A DNA stretch of 64,000 nucleotides, from contig NC_003413.1 of the NCBI RefSeq assembly GCF_000007305.1, positions 801,318-865,317 of the forward strand. The letters are read 5' to 3'. The stretch's first letter is position 1, and every line of letters begins with the position of its first letter. The DNA comes from Pyrococcus furiosus DSM 3638. GTDB lineage: Archaea; Methanobacteriota_B; Thermococci; Thermococcales; Thermococcaceae. Both the position numbers and the translations under genes were made by a program. This document shows positions 39,860 through 49,258 of this stretch, one piece after another. Under the pieces are notes generated by a model. It did not search any database, was not told the DNA's origin, and saw only the letters and a program-made list of their open reading frames with translations.

Positions 39860-40167
39860 TGCCTACTGATCCACATATCTAGGGGTATTTCCTTGGATTT
39901 TCTTTTCATGCTTCTTATTGTTGATGCATATAGCTTTTTTCCATCTTTTGCCCGCTTTATTTCAATTTCTCCCTTTTCCTCCAAATAATTAAGAATTTCT
40001 TTCATTTCGTGCTCCTTTAGTCCAGTTGACTTCCTTATTGTTTCCCAAATAGGGGGATTTAGCTGTAGGGTTAACAAGTTATCTAGAATTTCCTTTGCAA
40101 ATTTTAATTTTTGTTGTGGGTCTCTTTCAACAAGATATTTCTTGTAGAGCTCCATGACTTTTGACAT
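39856..40167 (-). CDS. winged-helix protein
   Basis: This 103-residue protein is mostly helical with a C-terminal winged helix (WETIRKSTGLKEHEMKEIL, NYLEEKGEIEIKRA) and a basic end. It is probably DNA binding. It stands convergent to the diadenylate cyclase gene. Role unknown. Confidence 0.65.
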   Translation of the reverse strand: MSKVMELYKKYLVERDPQQKLKFAKEILDNLLTLQLNPPIWETIRKSTGLKEHEMKEILNYLEEKGEIEIKRAKDGKKLYASTIRSMKRKSKEIPLDMWISRH

Positions 40168-40302
40168 GGAGGAAAGTTAAATTTACCACAATATATCTTT
40201 TTCGTAAAGATTTGTTATTATGACAATAATTTTGAGCAAAAATTAACCACATTTGAGTAAAATTTTATAAAAAAGAAGAGCTAAATTACAAATGGTGATA
40301 TC

Positions 40303-41544
40303 ATGAAAGCTGTTATTCTTGCTGGAGGTTTTGGAACTAGATTAAGGCCTATTTCATCAACAAGGCCAAAACCTATGGTTCCTGTACTCGGGAAGCCAAA
40401 TCTTCAGTACATTCTTGAAGCCCTAGAAAAAGTCAGCGAGATAGATGAGATAATACTCTCCGTTCACTATATGAGAGGAGAAATAAGAGAGTTCATTCAA
40501 GAGAGGATGGTTGATTATCCTAAGGACATTAGATTCGTAAATGACCCAATGCCTTTGGAAACTGGTGGAGCATTAAAGAACGTTGAGGATTACGTGAGCG
40601 ACGACTTCCTAGTAATATATGGCGATGTGTTTACGAACTTTGATTATTCAGAACTGATTAAGGCTCACAAAGAGAACGACGGTCTCATAACAGTCGCCCT
40701 AACGAAGGTTTATGACCCAGAGAGGTTTGGTGTGGTCATCGTAGATGAAGAAGGAAAGATTATTGACTTCGAGGAGAAGCCAAGGAAACCCAAGACCAAC
40801 TTGGTTGATGCTGGAATATACATGGTTAACAAGGAAGTCCTCAAGGAGATTCCCAAAAACAAGGAGGTTTACTTTGAGAGGGAGATCCTTCCAAAGTTCG
40901 TCAGCCAAGGACTAGTCTACGGATACAGGATGCCAAAGGAATACTACTGGATTGATCTTGGAACGCCTGAAGACCTATTCTATGCCCACCAAATTGCTCT
41001 CGATCAGCTTTCAAGGGAAAATGGCTACATGATCTTGGGAGAAAATGTTGAAATTCCAGAGGATGTCGAAGTCCAGGGCCCAGTTTACATTGATAACAAT
41101 GCAAAGATTGGCCACGGAGTTAAGATTAAGGCCTACACTTACATTGGGCCAAACACCATCATTGAAGATAAGGCTTATATAAAGAGGTCTATCCTCCTGG
41201 GAAGCGACATAATAAAGGAGAGAGCAGAGCTCAAGGATACAATCCTGGGAGAGGGAGTTGTTGTTGGGAAGAATGTAATCATAAAGGAGAATGCAGTGGT
41301 TGGGGATTATGCAAGGATTAACGACAATCTTGTAATCTATGGAGCAAAGATCTTACCATGGAAGAAAGTTGAGGAGTATGAAGCTTACATAAGAATAAAG
41401 CTAGATCCGACAAAAGTCAGGCCAGAACTAACCCCTGAGAGGTGTCCACTTGGCCTCCCAGAGTGTATATACAAGAAGTTCAAGGCAATTGCTGGTGAAA
41501 AGCCACCTTGTGACGAATGTATAGAGAACCAATGGCTCTTCTGA
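40303..41544 (+). CDS. sugar-phosphate nucleotidyltransferase (mannose-1-phosphate guanylyltransferase-like)
   Basis: This 413-residue protein has an N-terminal nucleotidyltransferase domain (VILAGGFGTRLRPISSTRPK, KPMVPVLGKP) and a C-terminal left-handed beta-helix (GHGVKIKAYTYIGPNTI). It activates a sugar 1-phosphate with NTP; GDP-mannose or UDP-sugar synthesis are both possible. The last 40 residues hold four cysteines (ERCPLGLPEC, KPPCDEC) that could bind zinc, an unusual tail. ATGGTGATATC before the start supplies GGTGAT. A T-rich run after the stop may terminate it. Confidence 0.88.
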   Translation: MKAVILAGGFGTRLRPISSTRPKPMVPVLGKPNLQYILEALEKVSEIDEIILSVHYMRGEIREFIQERMVDYPKDIRFVNDPMPLETGGALKNVEDYVSDDFLVIYGDVFTNFDYSELIKAHKENDGLITVALTKVYDPERFGVVIVDEEGKIIDFEEKPRKPKTNLVDAGIYMVNKEVLKEIPKNKEVYFEREILPKFVSQGLVYGYRMPKEYYWIDLGTPEDLFYAHQIALDQLSRENGYMILGENVEIPEDVEVQGPVYIDNNAKIGHGVKIKAYTYIGPNTIIEDKAYIKRSILLGSDIIKERAELKDTILGEGVVVGKNVIIKENAVVGDYARINDNLVIYGAKILPWKKVEEYEAYIRIKLDPTKVRPELTPERCPLGLPECIYKKFKAIAGEKPPCDECIENQWLF

Positions 41545-41565
41545 TTTCTTCTCTTTTTTCTTAAA
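41545..41565 (+). terminator. T-rich transcription stop after the nucleotidyltransferase
   Basis: TTTCTTCTCTTTTTTCTT follows the stop codon directly and is the pyrimidine-rich stretch at which archaeal RNA polymerase commonly ends. The next box AAAATTTAAAAACAA is the probable TATA region of aspS. Confidence 0.5.
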
Positions 41566-41604
41566 ATTTAAAAACAACTTGCCATCTTTTGTTTGGGGGT
41601 TAAG

Positions 41605-42921
41605 ATGTTAAGAACACATTATTCTAACGAGATTACTGAGGAGCTTAATGGTAAAAGAGTAAAAGTTGCAGGATGGGTTCAAGAAGTAAAAGACCTCGGT
41701 GGAATAAAATTTGTGTGGATTAGGGACAGAGAAGGGATTGTTCAAATAACTGCACCAAAAAAGAAAGTCAGTGAGGAGATATTCAAACTTATTCCAAAGC
41801 TTAACAGTGAGGATGTAGTAGTTGTTGAAGGCATCGTGAACTTCACTCCAAAAGCAAAGCTTGGATTTGAGATAATTCCAGAGAAGTTTGAGATACTTAA
41901 CAGAACCCAGACTCCCCTTCCCTTAGATCCAACAGGGAAAGTAAAAGCCGAGCTTGATACCAGGCTTGACAATAGGTTTATTGATCTTAGAAATCCAAAG
42001 GTAATGGCAATCTTCAAAATAAGGTCTAATGTGTTCAGGGCAATAAGAGAGTTCTTCTATAATGAAGGATTTATAGAAATACACACTCCAAAAATTATAG
42101 CAACGGCCACTGAAGGTGGAACGGAATTATTCCCAATTAAGTATTTTGAGAACGATGCATTCCTTGCTCAATCACCTCAGCTGTACAAGCAGATCATGAT
42201 GGCCACTGGGCTGGATAAAGTTTTTGAAACAGCTCCCATCTTTAGGGCTGAGGAGCACAATACGACCAGACATCTAAACGAGGCTTGGAGTATAGATGCA
42301 GAGATAGCGTTCATTGAAAATGAAGAGGAAGTAATGGATGTTCTTGAAAACTTAGTTGTTTATGCAATCAACTATGTGAGAGAGCACAATGAGAGGGAGC
42401 TAAAGATTCTTGAATTCGAGCTTGAAGAACCGAAGCAACCATTTCCTAGGGTAACATACGATAAAGCCCTTGAAATTTTGTCTGACTTAGGAAAAGAAAT
42501 TCCATGGGGGGAAGACATAGATACCGAGGGAGAGAAATTACTTGGGAAGTACATGAGCGAAAATGAAGGGGTAGAGCTTTACTTCATCTACAAATACCCA
42601 AGCGAGGCGAAGCCTTTCTATATTATGAAATATGATGAAAAGCCAGAGATATGTAGGGCTTTTGATCTCGAATACAGGGGAATAGAGATAAGTTCAGGAG
42701 GGCAGAGAGAGCACAGATATGAGGTGTTGCTAGAGCAGATAAAAGAGAAGGGACTAAACCCAGAAAGCTTTGAGTTTTACTTGAAAGCCTTCAAATATGG
42801 AATGCCCCCTCATGGTGGATTTGGACTTGGAGCTGAGAGGTTAATAATGAGAATGCTGAATATAGGAAATATAAGGGAGGTAATTCTATTCCCCAGGGAC
42901 AGAAAGAGGTTAATTCCCTGA
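41605..42921 (+). CDS. aspS: aspartyl-tRNA synthetase, archaeal type
   Basis: This 438-residue class IIb synthetase has an N-terminal OB-fold ([20 protein letters not shown]) and motif 2 ([20 protein letters not shown]) and motif 3 ([14 protein letters not shown]). The length and lack of a bacterial insertion fit the archaeal enzyme, as in Thermococcus kodakarensis. The ATG at 41605 follows GGGGGTT; four earlier codons are open. The stop abuts the GH57 gene of the other strand. Confidence 0.95.
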   Translation: MLRTHYSNEITEELNGKRVKVAGWVQEVKDLGGIKFVWIRDREGIVQITAPKKKVSEEIFKLIPKLNSEDVVVVEGIVNFTPKAKLGFEIIPEKFEILNRTQTPLPLDPTGKVKAELDTRLDNRFIDLRNPKVMAIFKIRSNVFRAIREFFYNEGFIEIHTPKIIATATEGGTELFPIKYFENDAFLAQSPQLYKQIMMATGLDKVFETAPIFRAEEHNTTRHLNEAWSIDAEIAFIENEEEVMDVLENLVVYAINYVREHNERELKILEFELEEPKQPFPRVTYDKALEILSDLGKEIPWGEDIDTEGEKLLGKYMSENEGVELYFIYKYPSEAKPFYIMKYDEKPEICRAFDLEYRGIEISSGGQREHRYEVLLEQIKEKGLNPESFEFYLKAFKYGMPPHGGFGLGAERLIMRMLNIGNIREVILFPRDRKRLIP

Positions 42922-44715
42922 CTATTCTTTCCCTTTATGCTCGCACCACTCCATGTTTTCCCATTTTCCATGCATCTCTCCAGGTATGTGGCCCGTATCT
43001 GCAACGGCCTCATTTAGGTCGTAGAGGACTTCTATAACTCCCCTCATGTCCTTTGGAAGATCTTTCTTTCCAGCATACAATGCAGCCCTAGTCACGACGT
43101 TGTACTTGCTATTGGGAACCTCGCTGGCTAAACTCTCAAACCAAGCCTTCTCTGTAGTCTCCCACCCTTCCAATCCCTTTAAATTAAAGAGATCATAATC
43201 ATAATACAGTTGAGGAAACGCCAAGAGCTTCATGTATTCGAGGAAGATGTAGTTTGCCCTCTCTTCATTCTCCTCCATGTATAGCTCCATGAGATCTATT
43301 AGGGCCTTGCTTATAGCCACAACGTTTCCGAATGTTACCCTTGTATCTATGTTCTCCCAGAACCTGGGACAAGAATGGTTAGCGAGGAGCATTATGTAAT
43401 AAATCCTCCCAAGCTTTAGGGCTATTGATGGATCTGCCTCCTTAATAGGCTCCATAACGTAGTCAACGCTTGTGTCTAGTTCAAAGTATTCGTAGTGTTC
43501 CCTAAAGAATATCCTCGCATACCTCACCAAAAACTCCTTGATTGCATTTATATTCTCTACTCCTTGCATCTTCAAAAGGTCAATTACACCAAATCTCACT
43601 GCCCTATTGAGCTCCCTAAACAGTTTTGTAAAGGCATATTTCCAAAGTTGGGAAACTTTTTTGCCCTTGTATATTCTGTTTATTACAACGTTATCTTCTC
43701 TCCTTATTCCCGTCCACCTCATGTCGCTAGTTCTTCCATCTAAACTTAAATCAAAGTAATCGCTCCAGCTTGAGTAATCCTTTACATTTATTCTAAAACT
43801 GTCGCTACACTCCCCTGGGAGAGCCTTGTATTCCCCACTCTTCTTTCTTCTCACGAATTCTACTGAATTTACAATCTCAATCCCATTCTTTTTCAATCCT
43901 TCAATCCATGAGAGAAATCTATCCAGTTGCTGAGGATTCGCAACTAAACTCTCCAAATCGCTGGAAAGAAAGACTAGATACTCTATCCCCTCTTTTTCTT
44001 TGAAGACGTCAATGCACCCCTTTGCCACTGCCTGAATTAACCCGTCGACATCAAGAGTGTTGAAAGCAAAGGCATCGCTAATTGTATGAACTCGCCCAAA
44101 AACATATGCGCTCTTCCCATTACAGAGGTACTTGTTACATGAAAACTTTGCTTGGGGTATGTTAACTCCAATAAATTGTCTCTCATCTAACAGGAATACA
44201 ACTTCTTTATCTGTAGAACTTGTGATTATCTTTGCCGTTTCTTTTGTTATAACGTTCTCAGGTAGCCAATACCCAACAATATCTCTCCTGGCTATGAAAG
44301 GCCTATAGAAGTCAAAGGATACTCTAGCCAATACTTCCTGCTCAAAAGTTCCCAGGTGGGGCATTATTGGGTGAAAGGGAACTGTAACTACGGGCTCAAC
44401 ATAGGTTTCTAGGGTTTCGACTATTTCTCCGTAAATTTTTGGCTTATATTTGAGAACCATATACAGTGTGAACGGCTCTATATCTACACTAACAGAACCC
44501 TCGTCAAGCATTTTTAGAGTGTCGTCAACGTATTCGTAAGCTTTAATCATTGCTCTCGTCCAATTCCTCCCTTTTACTTCTTCCTCTCTAATTTTTAGGG
44601 CAACTGGACTTAATCTCTCTGAATACTTTATTGGATCCCATCCAGAGCCATCGTGGATGTATATAATGTCTCCAGGCTGATAGGCGTGGAAGTGATATGT
44701 GAATTTCATAAACAT
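42922..44715 (-). CDS. glycoside hydrolase family 57 protein
   Basis: This 597-residue protein has the GH57 opening motif FHAYQPGD and a (beta/alpha)7-type domain with FHPIMPHLGTFEQE, GYWLPENVI and FLLDERQFIG. GH57 enzymes act on alpha-glucans. The subgroup is not one of the characterised amylases or branching enzymes that I can assign, and the catalytic acids were not checked by alignment. The start overlaps the stop of the preceding small gene (TAATG). Upstream on the same strand are that small gene and a broken KaiC-like gene. Confidence 0.8.
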   Translation of the reverse strand: MFMKFTYHFHAYQPGDIIYIHDGSGWDPIKYSERLSPVALKIREEEVKGRNWTRAMIKAYEYVDDTLKMLDEGSVSVDIEPFTLYMVLKYKPKIYGEIVETLETYVEPVVTVPFHPIMPHLGTFEQEVLARVSFDFYRPFIARRDIVGYWLPENVITKETAKIITSSTDKEVVFLLDERQFIGVNIPQAKFSCNKYLCNGKSAYVFGRVHTISDAFAFNTLDVDGLIQAVAKGCIDVFKEKEGIEYLVFLSSDLESLVANPQQLDRFLSWIEGLKKNGIEIVNSVEFVRRKKSGEYKALPGECSDSFRINVKDYSSWSDYFDLSLDGRTSDMRWTGIRREDNVVINRIYKGKKVSQLWKYAFTKLFRELNRAVRFGVIDLLKMQGVENINAIKEFLVRYARIFFREHYEYFELDTSVDYVMEPIKEADPSIALKLGRIYYIMLLANHSCPRFWENIDTRVTFGNVVAISKALIDLMELYMEENEERANYIFLEYMKLLAFPQLYYDYDLFNLKGLEGWETTEKAWFESLASEVPNSKYNVVTRAALYAGKKDLPKDMRGVIEVLYDLNEAVADTGHIPGEMHGKWENMEWCEHKGKE

Positions 44716-45122
44716 TATTCTTCTCCCCCTCTGAGAATTTTGGGCAGTCTGAAAAATCTCGGCTTTTTAATGGTTTTAGGCATATCCTCAATCTTGGGGA
44801 AGTTCAAAGAGGCGATAGATCCTCTATTTCTTTCGATTGAAACTATTTTAATTTTTTCAGGGATTTCAGAAGTTGTTTGCTTCATTAGACCTAAATGGAT
44901 TCTCTTTTCTCTTTCCACTCTTCCGGCTTTTTTTCCTTTTATATAAGCTTTTTTAACTTCCTCGTAAACTCCTAGGTGCTTTGCCTCCTCGTATATCTTC
45001 TTTTTAACTTCAGCTACCCAACCAAACCAGTCTGTATGGCCATGTAATCCAACATAAAATCCAAACTTGTAGGCTCGTTTGATTATATCTTTTTCATTTA
45101 AAATTTCTTCAGGCTTGTCCAT
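44715..45122 (-). CDS. conserved hypothetical protein upstream of GH57
   Basis: This charged soluble protein of 135 residues begins MDKPEEILNEKDIIKRAYKF; the middle GHTDWFGWVAEVKKKIYEEA is the most distinctive part and the tail is basic. No family recognised. It overlaps the KaiC-like remnant upstream and GH57 downstream by one to three bases, so the three were one operon. Twenty extra upstream codons overlap the remnant and are not used. Confidence 0.6.
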   Translation of the reverse strand: MDKPEEILNEKDIIKRAYKFGFYVGLHGHTDWFGWVAEVKKKIYEEAKHLGVYEEVKKAYIKGKKAGRVEREKRIHLGLMKQTTSEIPEKIKIVSIERNRGSIASLNFPKIEDMPKTIKKPRFFRLPKILRGGEE

Positions 45123-45123
45123 A

Positions 45124-45834
45124 TCATTCGACCTCGAACGGAGATTTGTTGTATACCACCAACCCATGGTCTGTAAACTCAAGTAATTTTAGGTTAGGGT
45201 CGTGTTTTGTTCCCCTCATCTTAAAGATCTGAATTGCCCTAATCATCCTACCCTCATGCATGAAGTAGTGGAGCATAATAATACCACTAACTAAATAGTG
45301 CTCCTCTGAATATCTATCTAGATCTGTCATCTCAGCTATCAAGTATGCGGTAACTCCTAGATCCTCCAGACTTCTAATGAACTTTGCAAGTTCAACCCTC
45401 TTTTCAATCGGATCTTGGTGTGGAAAGTCTATTGCTGTTAGGGGTCTATCACAAGCCGCGTGATGTATTCGTTTCTCTACAATATCTTTTATTCTAGTCA
45501 AAACGCTCCTCCAAGTGGGAACCTTAGTGCTCTCTCTCCACAGAACAGGGCCAAGGTCATATAAAATAATCTTCCAGGTGTTTACGTAGGCATATATTGA
45601 AGGGGTTAAATCTCGCTATATCTTTAGCAACTTCTTCGGGCTTATGAATGAGTGAAATGTATGCTCCTTTTTCTCCTCTTCTAGCCCCTTCCAAAAGAAA
45701 TTGCATGCCAACGTTGTTTTTCCACTTCCGGGGGGCCCTGTAATAAGGTACACCCTCCCGGGAATTAGTCCTCCCTCAATAAGTTCGTCAAGCCCTTTAA
45801 CTCCAGTAGGTATTCTCTCGGCCACAGTGCTCAT
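45124..45834 (-). pseudogene. KaiC/RadA-like RecA-superfamily ATPase, frameshifted
   Basis: The start TGVKGLDELIEGGLIPGRVY and Walker A GPPGSGKTT are intact, but the frame changes at a run of A's near 45664 (KGAYISLIHKPEEVAKDIAR continues in another frame) and again near 45557 before the C-terminal part (YDLGPVLWRESTKVPTW, then EMTDLDRYSEEHYL) resumes to a stop at 45124. Two shifts in a roughly 235-residue KaiC-like single-domain ATPase make it probably inactive, unless the assembly is wrong at these bases. The archaeal KaiC homologues regulate motility or phosphotransfer. Confidence 0.75.
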
Positions 45835-45901
45835 AGTTTTCCCGCCTTGTGTCCATAAGTCTTTTTATGTGCTAAGGAATAAAACACTTTTGGTGAATAA
45901 C

Positions 45902-46840
45902 ATGAGCATTGGAGTATTTGATGCACACTCAGATTTACCCACATACATTTATGAAGAAAGGAAAAACGGAAAAACAAGAGTTTTAGAAGAAAAATTTGAT
46001 GAGTTCTTTACTGGAATCTCAGCGAGAGTTATGAGCATTTGGAGCAAGCCAGATAAGAGACCTATTATATTGAGGTATTCCCTTGAAGCCATCAATAGAT
46101 TGTACTCAGACGTTGCAGAGAGCCAGAGATTTGAAATAGTGAGAAGCATAAAAGAGATGGAGGAAGCTATTAAAAATGATAAGGTGGCACTTTGGCTCGG
46201 CCTTGAGGGAGGAGAACCAATAGAAAGTCTTGATATCCTAGAGATATTTTACTCCCTGGGATTAAGAGTGCTGACATTAACTTGGAGCTTAAGAAATCAG
46301 ATTGGAGACGGTGTTTTCGAGAGGACAAATGGAGGAATAACGAACTTTGGAGCTGAAGTCATTGGGAAATGTGAAGAGTTGGGGATCTTAATAGACGTAA
46401 GTCACCTTAATGAAGCTGGATTCTGGGACGTTCTTGACATTACTGGATTTCCAGTTATAGCTTCGCACTCAAACGCAAAATCACTCTGCGATAATCCAAG
46501 GAACTTAACTGATGAGCAAATAAAGGCCATAGCTGAGAGAGATGGTGTTGTTGGAATTACAGCCGTTGCAGCCTTCGTAGATAAAGACAATCCAACACTT
46601 GAAAAGTTCATCGCCCACGTAGAGCATGTAGTTGACCTGGTAGGTTACAAGCACGTTGGATTTGGGTTTGATTTCGTATATTATCTCCCAGAGTGGAGCG
46701 GAAAGAGCGTGGTGGGGCTAGAAAATGAGAGAAGGATACCTGATTTAATTGAGAGATTGAAGGAGAACTTCAGTGAAAAAGAAGTCAAGGCCATAGCATT
46801 CGACAACTTTAAGAGGGTATTTGATAGAGTTGTTGGATGA
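45902..46840 (+). CDS. M19 membrane dipeptidase-like enzyme
   Basis: This 312-residue zinc dipeptidase of the renal dipeptidase family has metal motifs DAHSDL, GLEGGEPIES, DVSHLNEAGFWDV and ASHSNAKSLCDNPRNL, followed by the GVVGI strand. It hydrolyses dipeptides, sometimes with D-residues; here it is cytosolic since no signal peptide is present. GGTGAA lies five bases upstream of the ATG. It overlaps the next methyltransferase gene by four bases. Confidence 0.88.
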   Translation: MSIGVFDAHSDLPTYIYEERKNGKTRVLEEKFDEFFTGISARVMSIWSKPDKRPIILRYSLEAINRLYSDVAESQRFEIVRSIKEMEEAIKNDKVALWLGLEGGEPIESLDILEIFYSLGLRVLTLTWSLRNQIGDGVFERTNGGITNFGAEVIGKCEELGILIDVSHLNEAGFWDVLDITGFPVIASHSNAKSLCDNPRNLTDEQIKAIAERDGVVGITAVAAFVDKDNPTLEKFIAHVEHVVDLVGYKHVGFGFDFVYYLPEWSGKSVVGLENERRIPDLIERLKENFSEKEVKAIAFDNFKRVFDRVVG

Positions 46841-47700
46841 TGTACTTCCTAACTTTCAGAGAGGCGAGGGAAATTCTGAAAGCCAAAAGAGAGGGTAAGG
46901 AGGAAGTTGAGGTTAACTTAGACCTCATGAGGAGTAACAAAAAGGAAAAACTTTACCTTCAAGGGGACTTTGTTTTATTCCCAGATAATTCAAAGGTAGA
47001 AGTTAGAATAGTGGAAAAGATTTCTGAAGATGAAGGTACAGTGTACTTCGTTAAGAATGGCCAAGTTTATAAAGCTGCAATAGCGGGAGAACACTTTTAC
47101 AAACTCGTTCCTACAATTCCTCCAACAATAGAGATTAACGGCATAAGGATGCATAGGACAAAGGACACGAATCCCCTAGAAGATACAATGAATAAGGTGA
47201 ACACGGTAAATCCCAGGAGGGGAGAAAAGGTATTGGATACTTGCATGGGTCTAGGGTATACCGCTATAGAATCAGCTAGGAGGGGAGCTGAAGTTATAAC
47301 AATAGAGAAGGATCCGAACGTCATCGAACTTGCGAGAATAAACCCCTGGAGTAGGGAGTTGTTCACAAACAAAAACATAAAGATAATCCAGGGAGATGCC
47401 TTCTTTGTAATTAAAGAATTTGAAGATGAAAGCTTTCACGTAATTATCCACGATCCGCCCAGGTTCTCTCTCGCTGGGGAATTGTACAGCGAGGAATTTT
47501 ACGAGGAATTATACAGGGTTCTAAAACCTGGGGGAAGGCTATTCCACTACGTTGGAAACCCGGGCAAAAAGTATAGGGAAAAAGACCTTCAGAGGGGAGT
47601 TATGGAAAGGCTTAGAAAAGTAGGGTTTACAAATGTTAAAAGGGTAGAAAAAGCACTCGGAGTTTTTGCAACTAAGCCTACTTACCCTTACCCTCGTTAG
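46837..47700 (+). CDS. COG2521-type archaeal methyltransferase
   Basis: This 287-residue protein has an N-terminal ~100-residue PUA- or OB-like segment followed by a Rossmann methyltransferase with [19 protein letters not shown] and motif [15 protein letters not shown] nucleic-acid substrate is suggested by the DPPR motif. It is translationally coupled to the dipeptidase gene. The end overlaps the convergent L15e gene by 23 bases. Confidence 0.75.
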   Translation: MMYFLTFREAREILKAKREGKEEVEVNLDLMRSNKKEKLYLQGDFVLFPDNSKVEVRIVEKISEDEGTVYFVKNGQVYKAAIAGEHFYKLVPTIPPTIEINGIRMHRTKDTNPLEDTMNKVNTVNPRRGEKVLDTCMGLGYTAIESARRGAEVITIEKDPNVIELARINPWSRELFTNKNIKIIQGDAFFVIKEFEDESFHVIIHDPPRFSLAGELYSEEFYEELYRVLKPGGRLFHYVGNPGKKYREKDLQRGVMERLRKVGFTNVKRVEKALGVFATKPTYPYPR

Positions 47701-48262
47701 CTCTAATGCTTGGCCTAACCTTCTCTGCACCCTTACCCTTGTTTCTAAGTCCTCTACCCTTCTTTCCAGCTGATGTGAGACCTCTGAATACTCTACCCTT
47801 GTGGTGCTTGAGGGCTATCCATGCTATCTTAGGATCGGACTTGATAACTGGGTGGTGTGGGTCAACCATAATTACTTCAAACCACTTGTACATTCCATCT
47901 TCTCCAACCCAATAGCTATTGAGAACCTCAAGGTTGGGGAACTTTCTTGCAGCTTTTTCTTCAGCAATCCATTGCAAGGACTTCTTTGGTGAGTACTTAA
48001 CTTGACCCATCTTGCTTGGCTTCCTTCCACCCTTCCACCTGGGCCTTTTCCTTCCACCCTTTCTAACCCTAACTCTAACGATAACGTAACCCTGCTTTGC
48101 CTGGTATCCCAAGGCCCTAGCCCTATCAAGTCTCGTTGGCCTCTCGATCCTAACAACTACAGGCTCTCTTCTCCACTTTATCATTCTCTGCTTCAATAAT
48201 TCTCCTACATAGCTCTTCTTTGGGCTCTTCCAAGCTTCCCTAATATACTTATACATTCCCAT
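47678..48262 (-). CDS. rpl15e: 50S ribosomal protein L15e
   Basis: This very basic 194-residue protein of the archaeal/eukaryotic large subunit opens [14 protein letters not shown] and has [20 protein letters not shown] and [19 protein letters not shown], the family core. The tail is Arg/Lys rich. A strong GGGAGGGAG lies before the ATG. Upstream on the same strand is a GC-rich stretch of about 70 bases that should fold, which may be a leader involved in regulation or a separate small RNA. Confidence 0.96.
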
Positions 48263-48274
48263 TGCTCTCCCTCC

Positions 48275-48350
48275 CTAGTTTGTGGTTCCCCCATCCGGGG
48301 ACATCCCGCGGGTTTACCCCGCCAAGTCGGTGGATGTTGGAAGGTGAGTT
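48275..48350 (-). ncRNA. GC-rich structured leader or small RNA before rpl15e
   Basis: In AT-rich surroundings this segment is GC rich, the usual sign of structured RNA in hyperthermophiles. On the minus strand CATCC (outer) pairs with GGATG, and an inner GCGGG-GTAAA-CCCGC hairpin is followed by GGGATGTCCC. A TATA-like GCTTAAAAAC lies about 25 bases upstream of the first stem. It ends in CCACAAAC, so an H/ACA guide is possible but I could not fit a proper guide pocket. An rpl15e regulatory leader is equally possible. Confidence 0.5.
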
Positions 48351-48422
48351 TTTAAGCATTGCGGAGTTAAAAGAACCTTAAGTCACGCATCGATTTACTC
48401 ACAAGTAAATTACCGGTGAGTA

Positions 48423-49201
48423 AACAATTGTTCATAGACAGAAAAGAAGATGGAAAAGCCCAGTTCATCGTGATCTATGGTAGGAGAAGGGTGGGAAAAC
48501 TGCTCTCATACTTGAGTTCTTGAGGAGGTATGGCGGCCTTTATCTGCTTGCGAGGGAGACAGGCGAAAGGGAAAACCTTGGGCAAGTCCGCTCTACGGTA
48601 GAAAAACAGCTCAGCTCGAGCTTAAATCTCTTGATTTCTTCAACGCACGTGAATTTCTTCCAAAATACTCGCTTGAAGATTTTTTAAGGGTTTATGGGAT
48701 TTTAGGAGGCACATCGACATACCATTTTGAGTTAAGTGATGAAAAGAGTCTTGAGGAGAACCTTAAGAGTTACTTCCGAGTTGACTCCTTACTCTATGGC
48801 GATGCACTCTTTATCCTTTGGGAGGAGCTTGACGAACCAGGAATTTACTATATACCGGATAACTACTTCGCCTTTTGGTTCCACTACGTTTACTCAAATG
48901 CCGACCTGATCGAAAGCGGAAACGGGGAGCTTCTAGTTGATACCGTAATGGATGACATAGACTACTACACTGCAGAAGTCTTTGAAGATGTAGCCAAAGA
49001 ATTCCTTTTGACGTTGAACAAGAGTGGAAGGCTTCCATTTAGGTTCACTAGGATTGGGAGGTGGTGGTATAAAAACGAGGAGATTGACTTGGTAGCTGGA
49101 CTCGTTGCCAAAACGTCAAAGGAAAAGACAAAATAAGAGGCTCGCTTGGGATCTAGAAGACATCCAGAGGACGACCTTCTGGGGGACAATTGAAGTGTTT
49201 T
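48423..49201 (+). pseudogene. AAA ATPase-DUF234 gene, degraded copy
   Basis: Fragments of the same family as the intact gene downstream can be read in several frames: FIDRKEDGKAQFIVIYGRRR with a broken Walker A (VGK then shift), GGLYLLARETGERENL, a deletion, FNAREFLPKYSLEDFLRVYG, then YIPDNYFAFWFHYVYSN and FTRIGRWWYKNEEIDLV near 49085. The region between the P-loop and Walker B is largely lost. The last bases (AARLGSR-like, 49140) parallel the ending of the live copy, showing descent from a duplication. Confidence 0.75.
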
Positions 49202-49258
49202 ATCTCACCAGCGCAATAACCGGAATTCTTAAATAGTTGAAGCACAAGTATTATACTC

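Noticed and set aside
48275-48350. H/ACA guide RNA
   Set aside because: An ACA is near the end and stems exist, but I could not place a guide pocket at the right distance, nor a kink-loop. Kept only as a structured RNA of unknown type.
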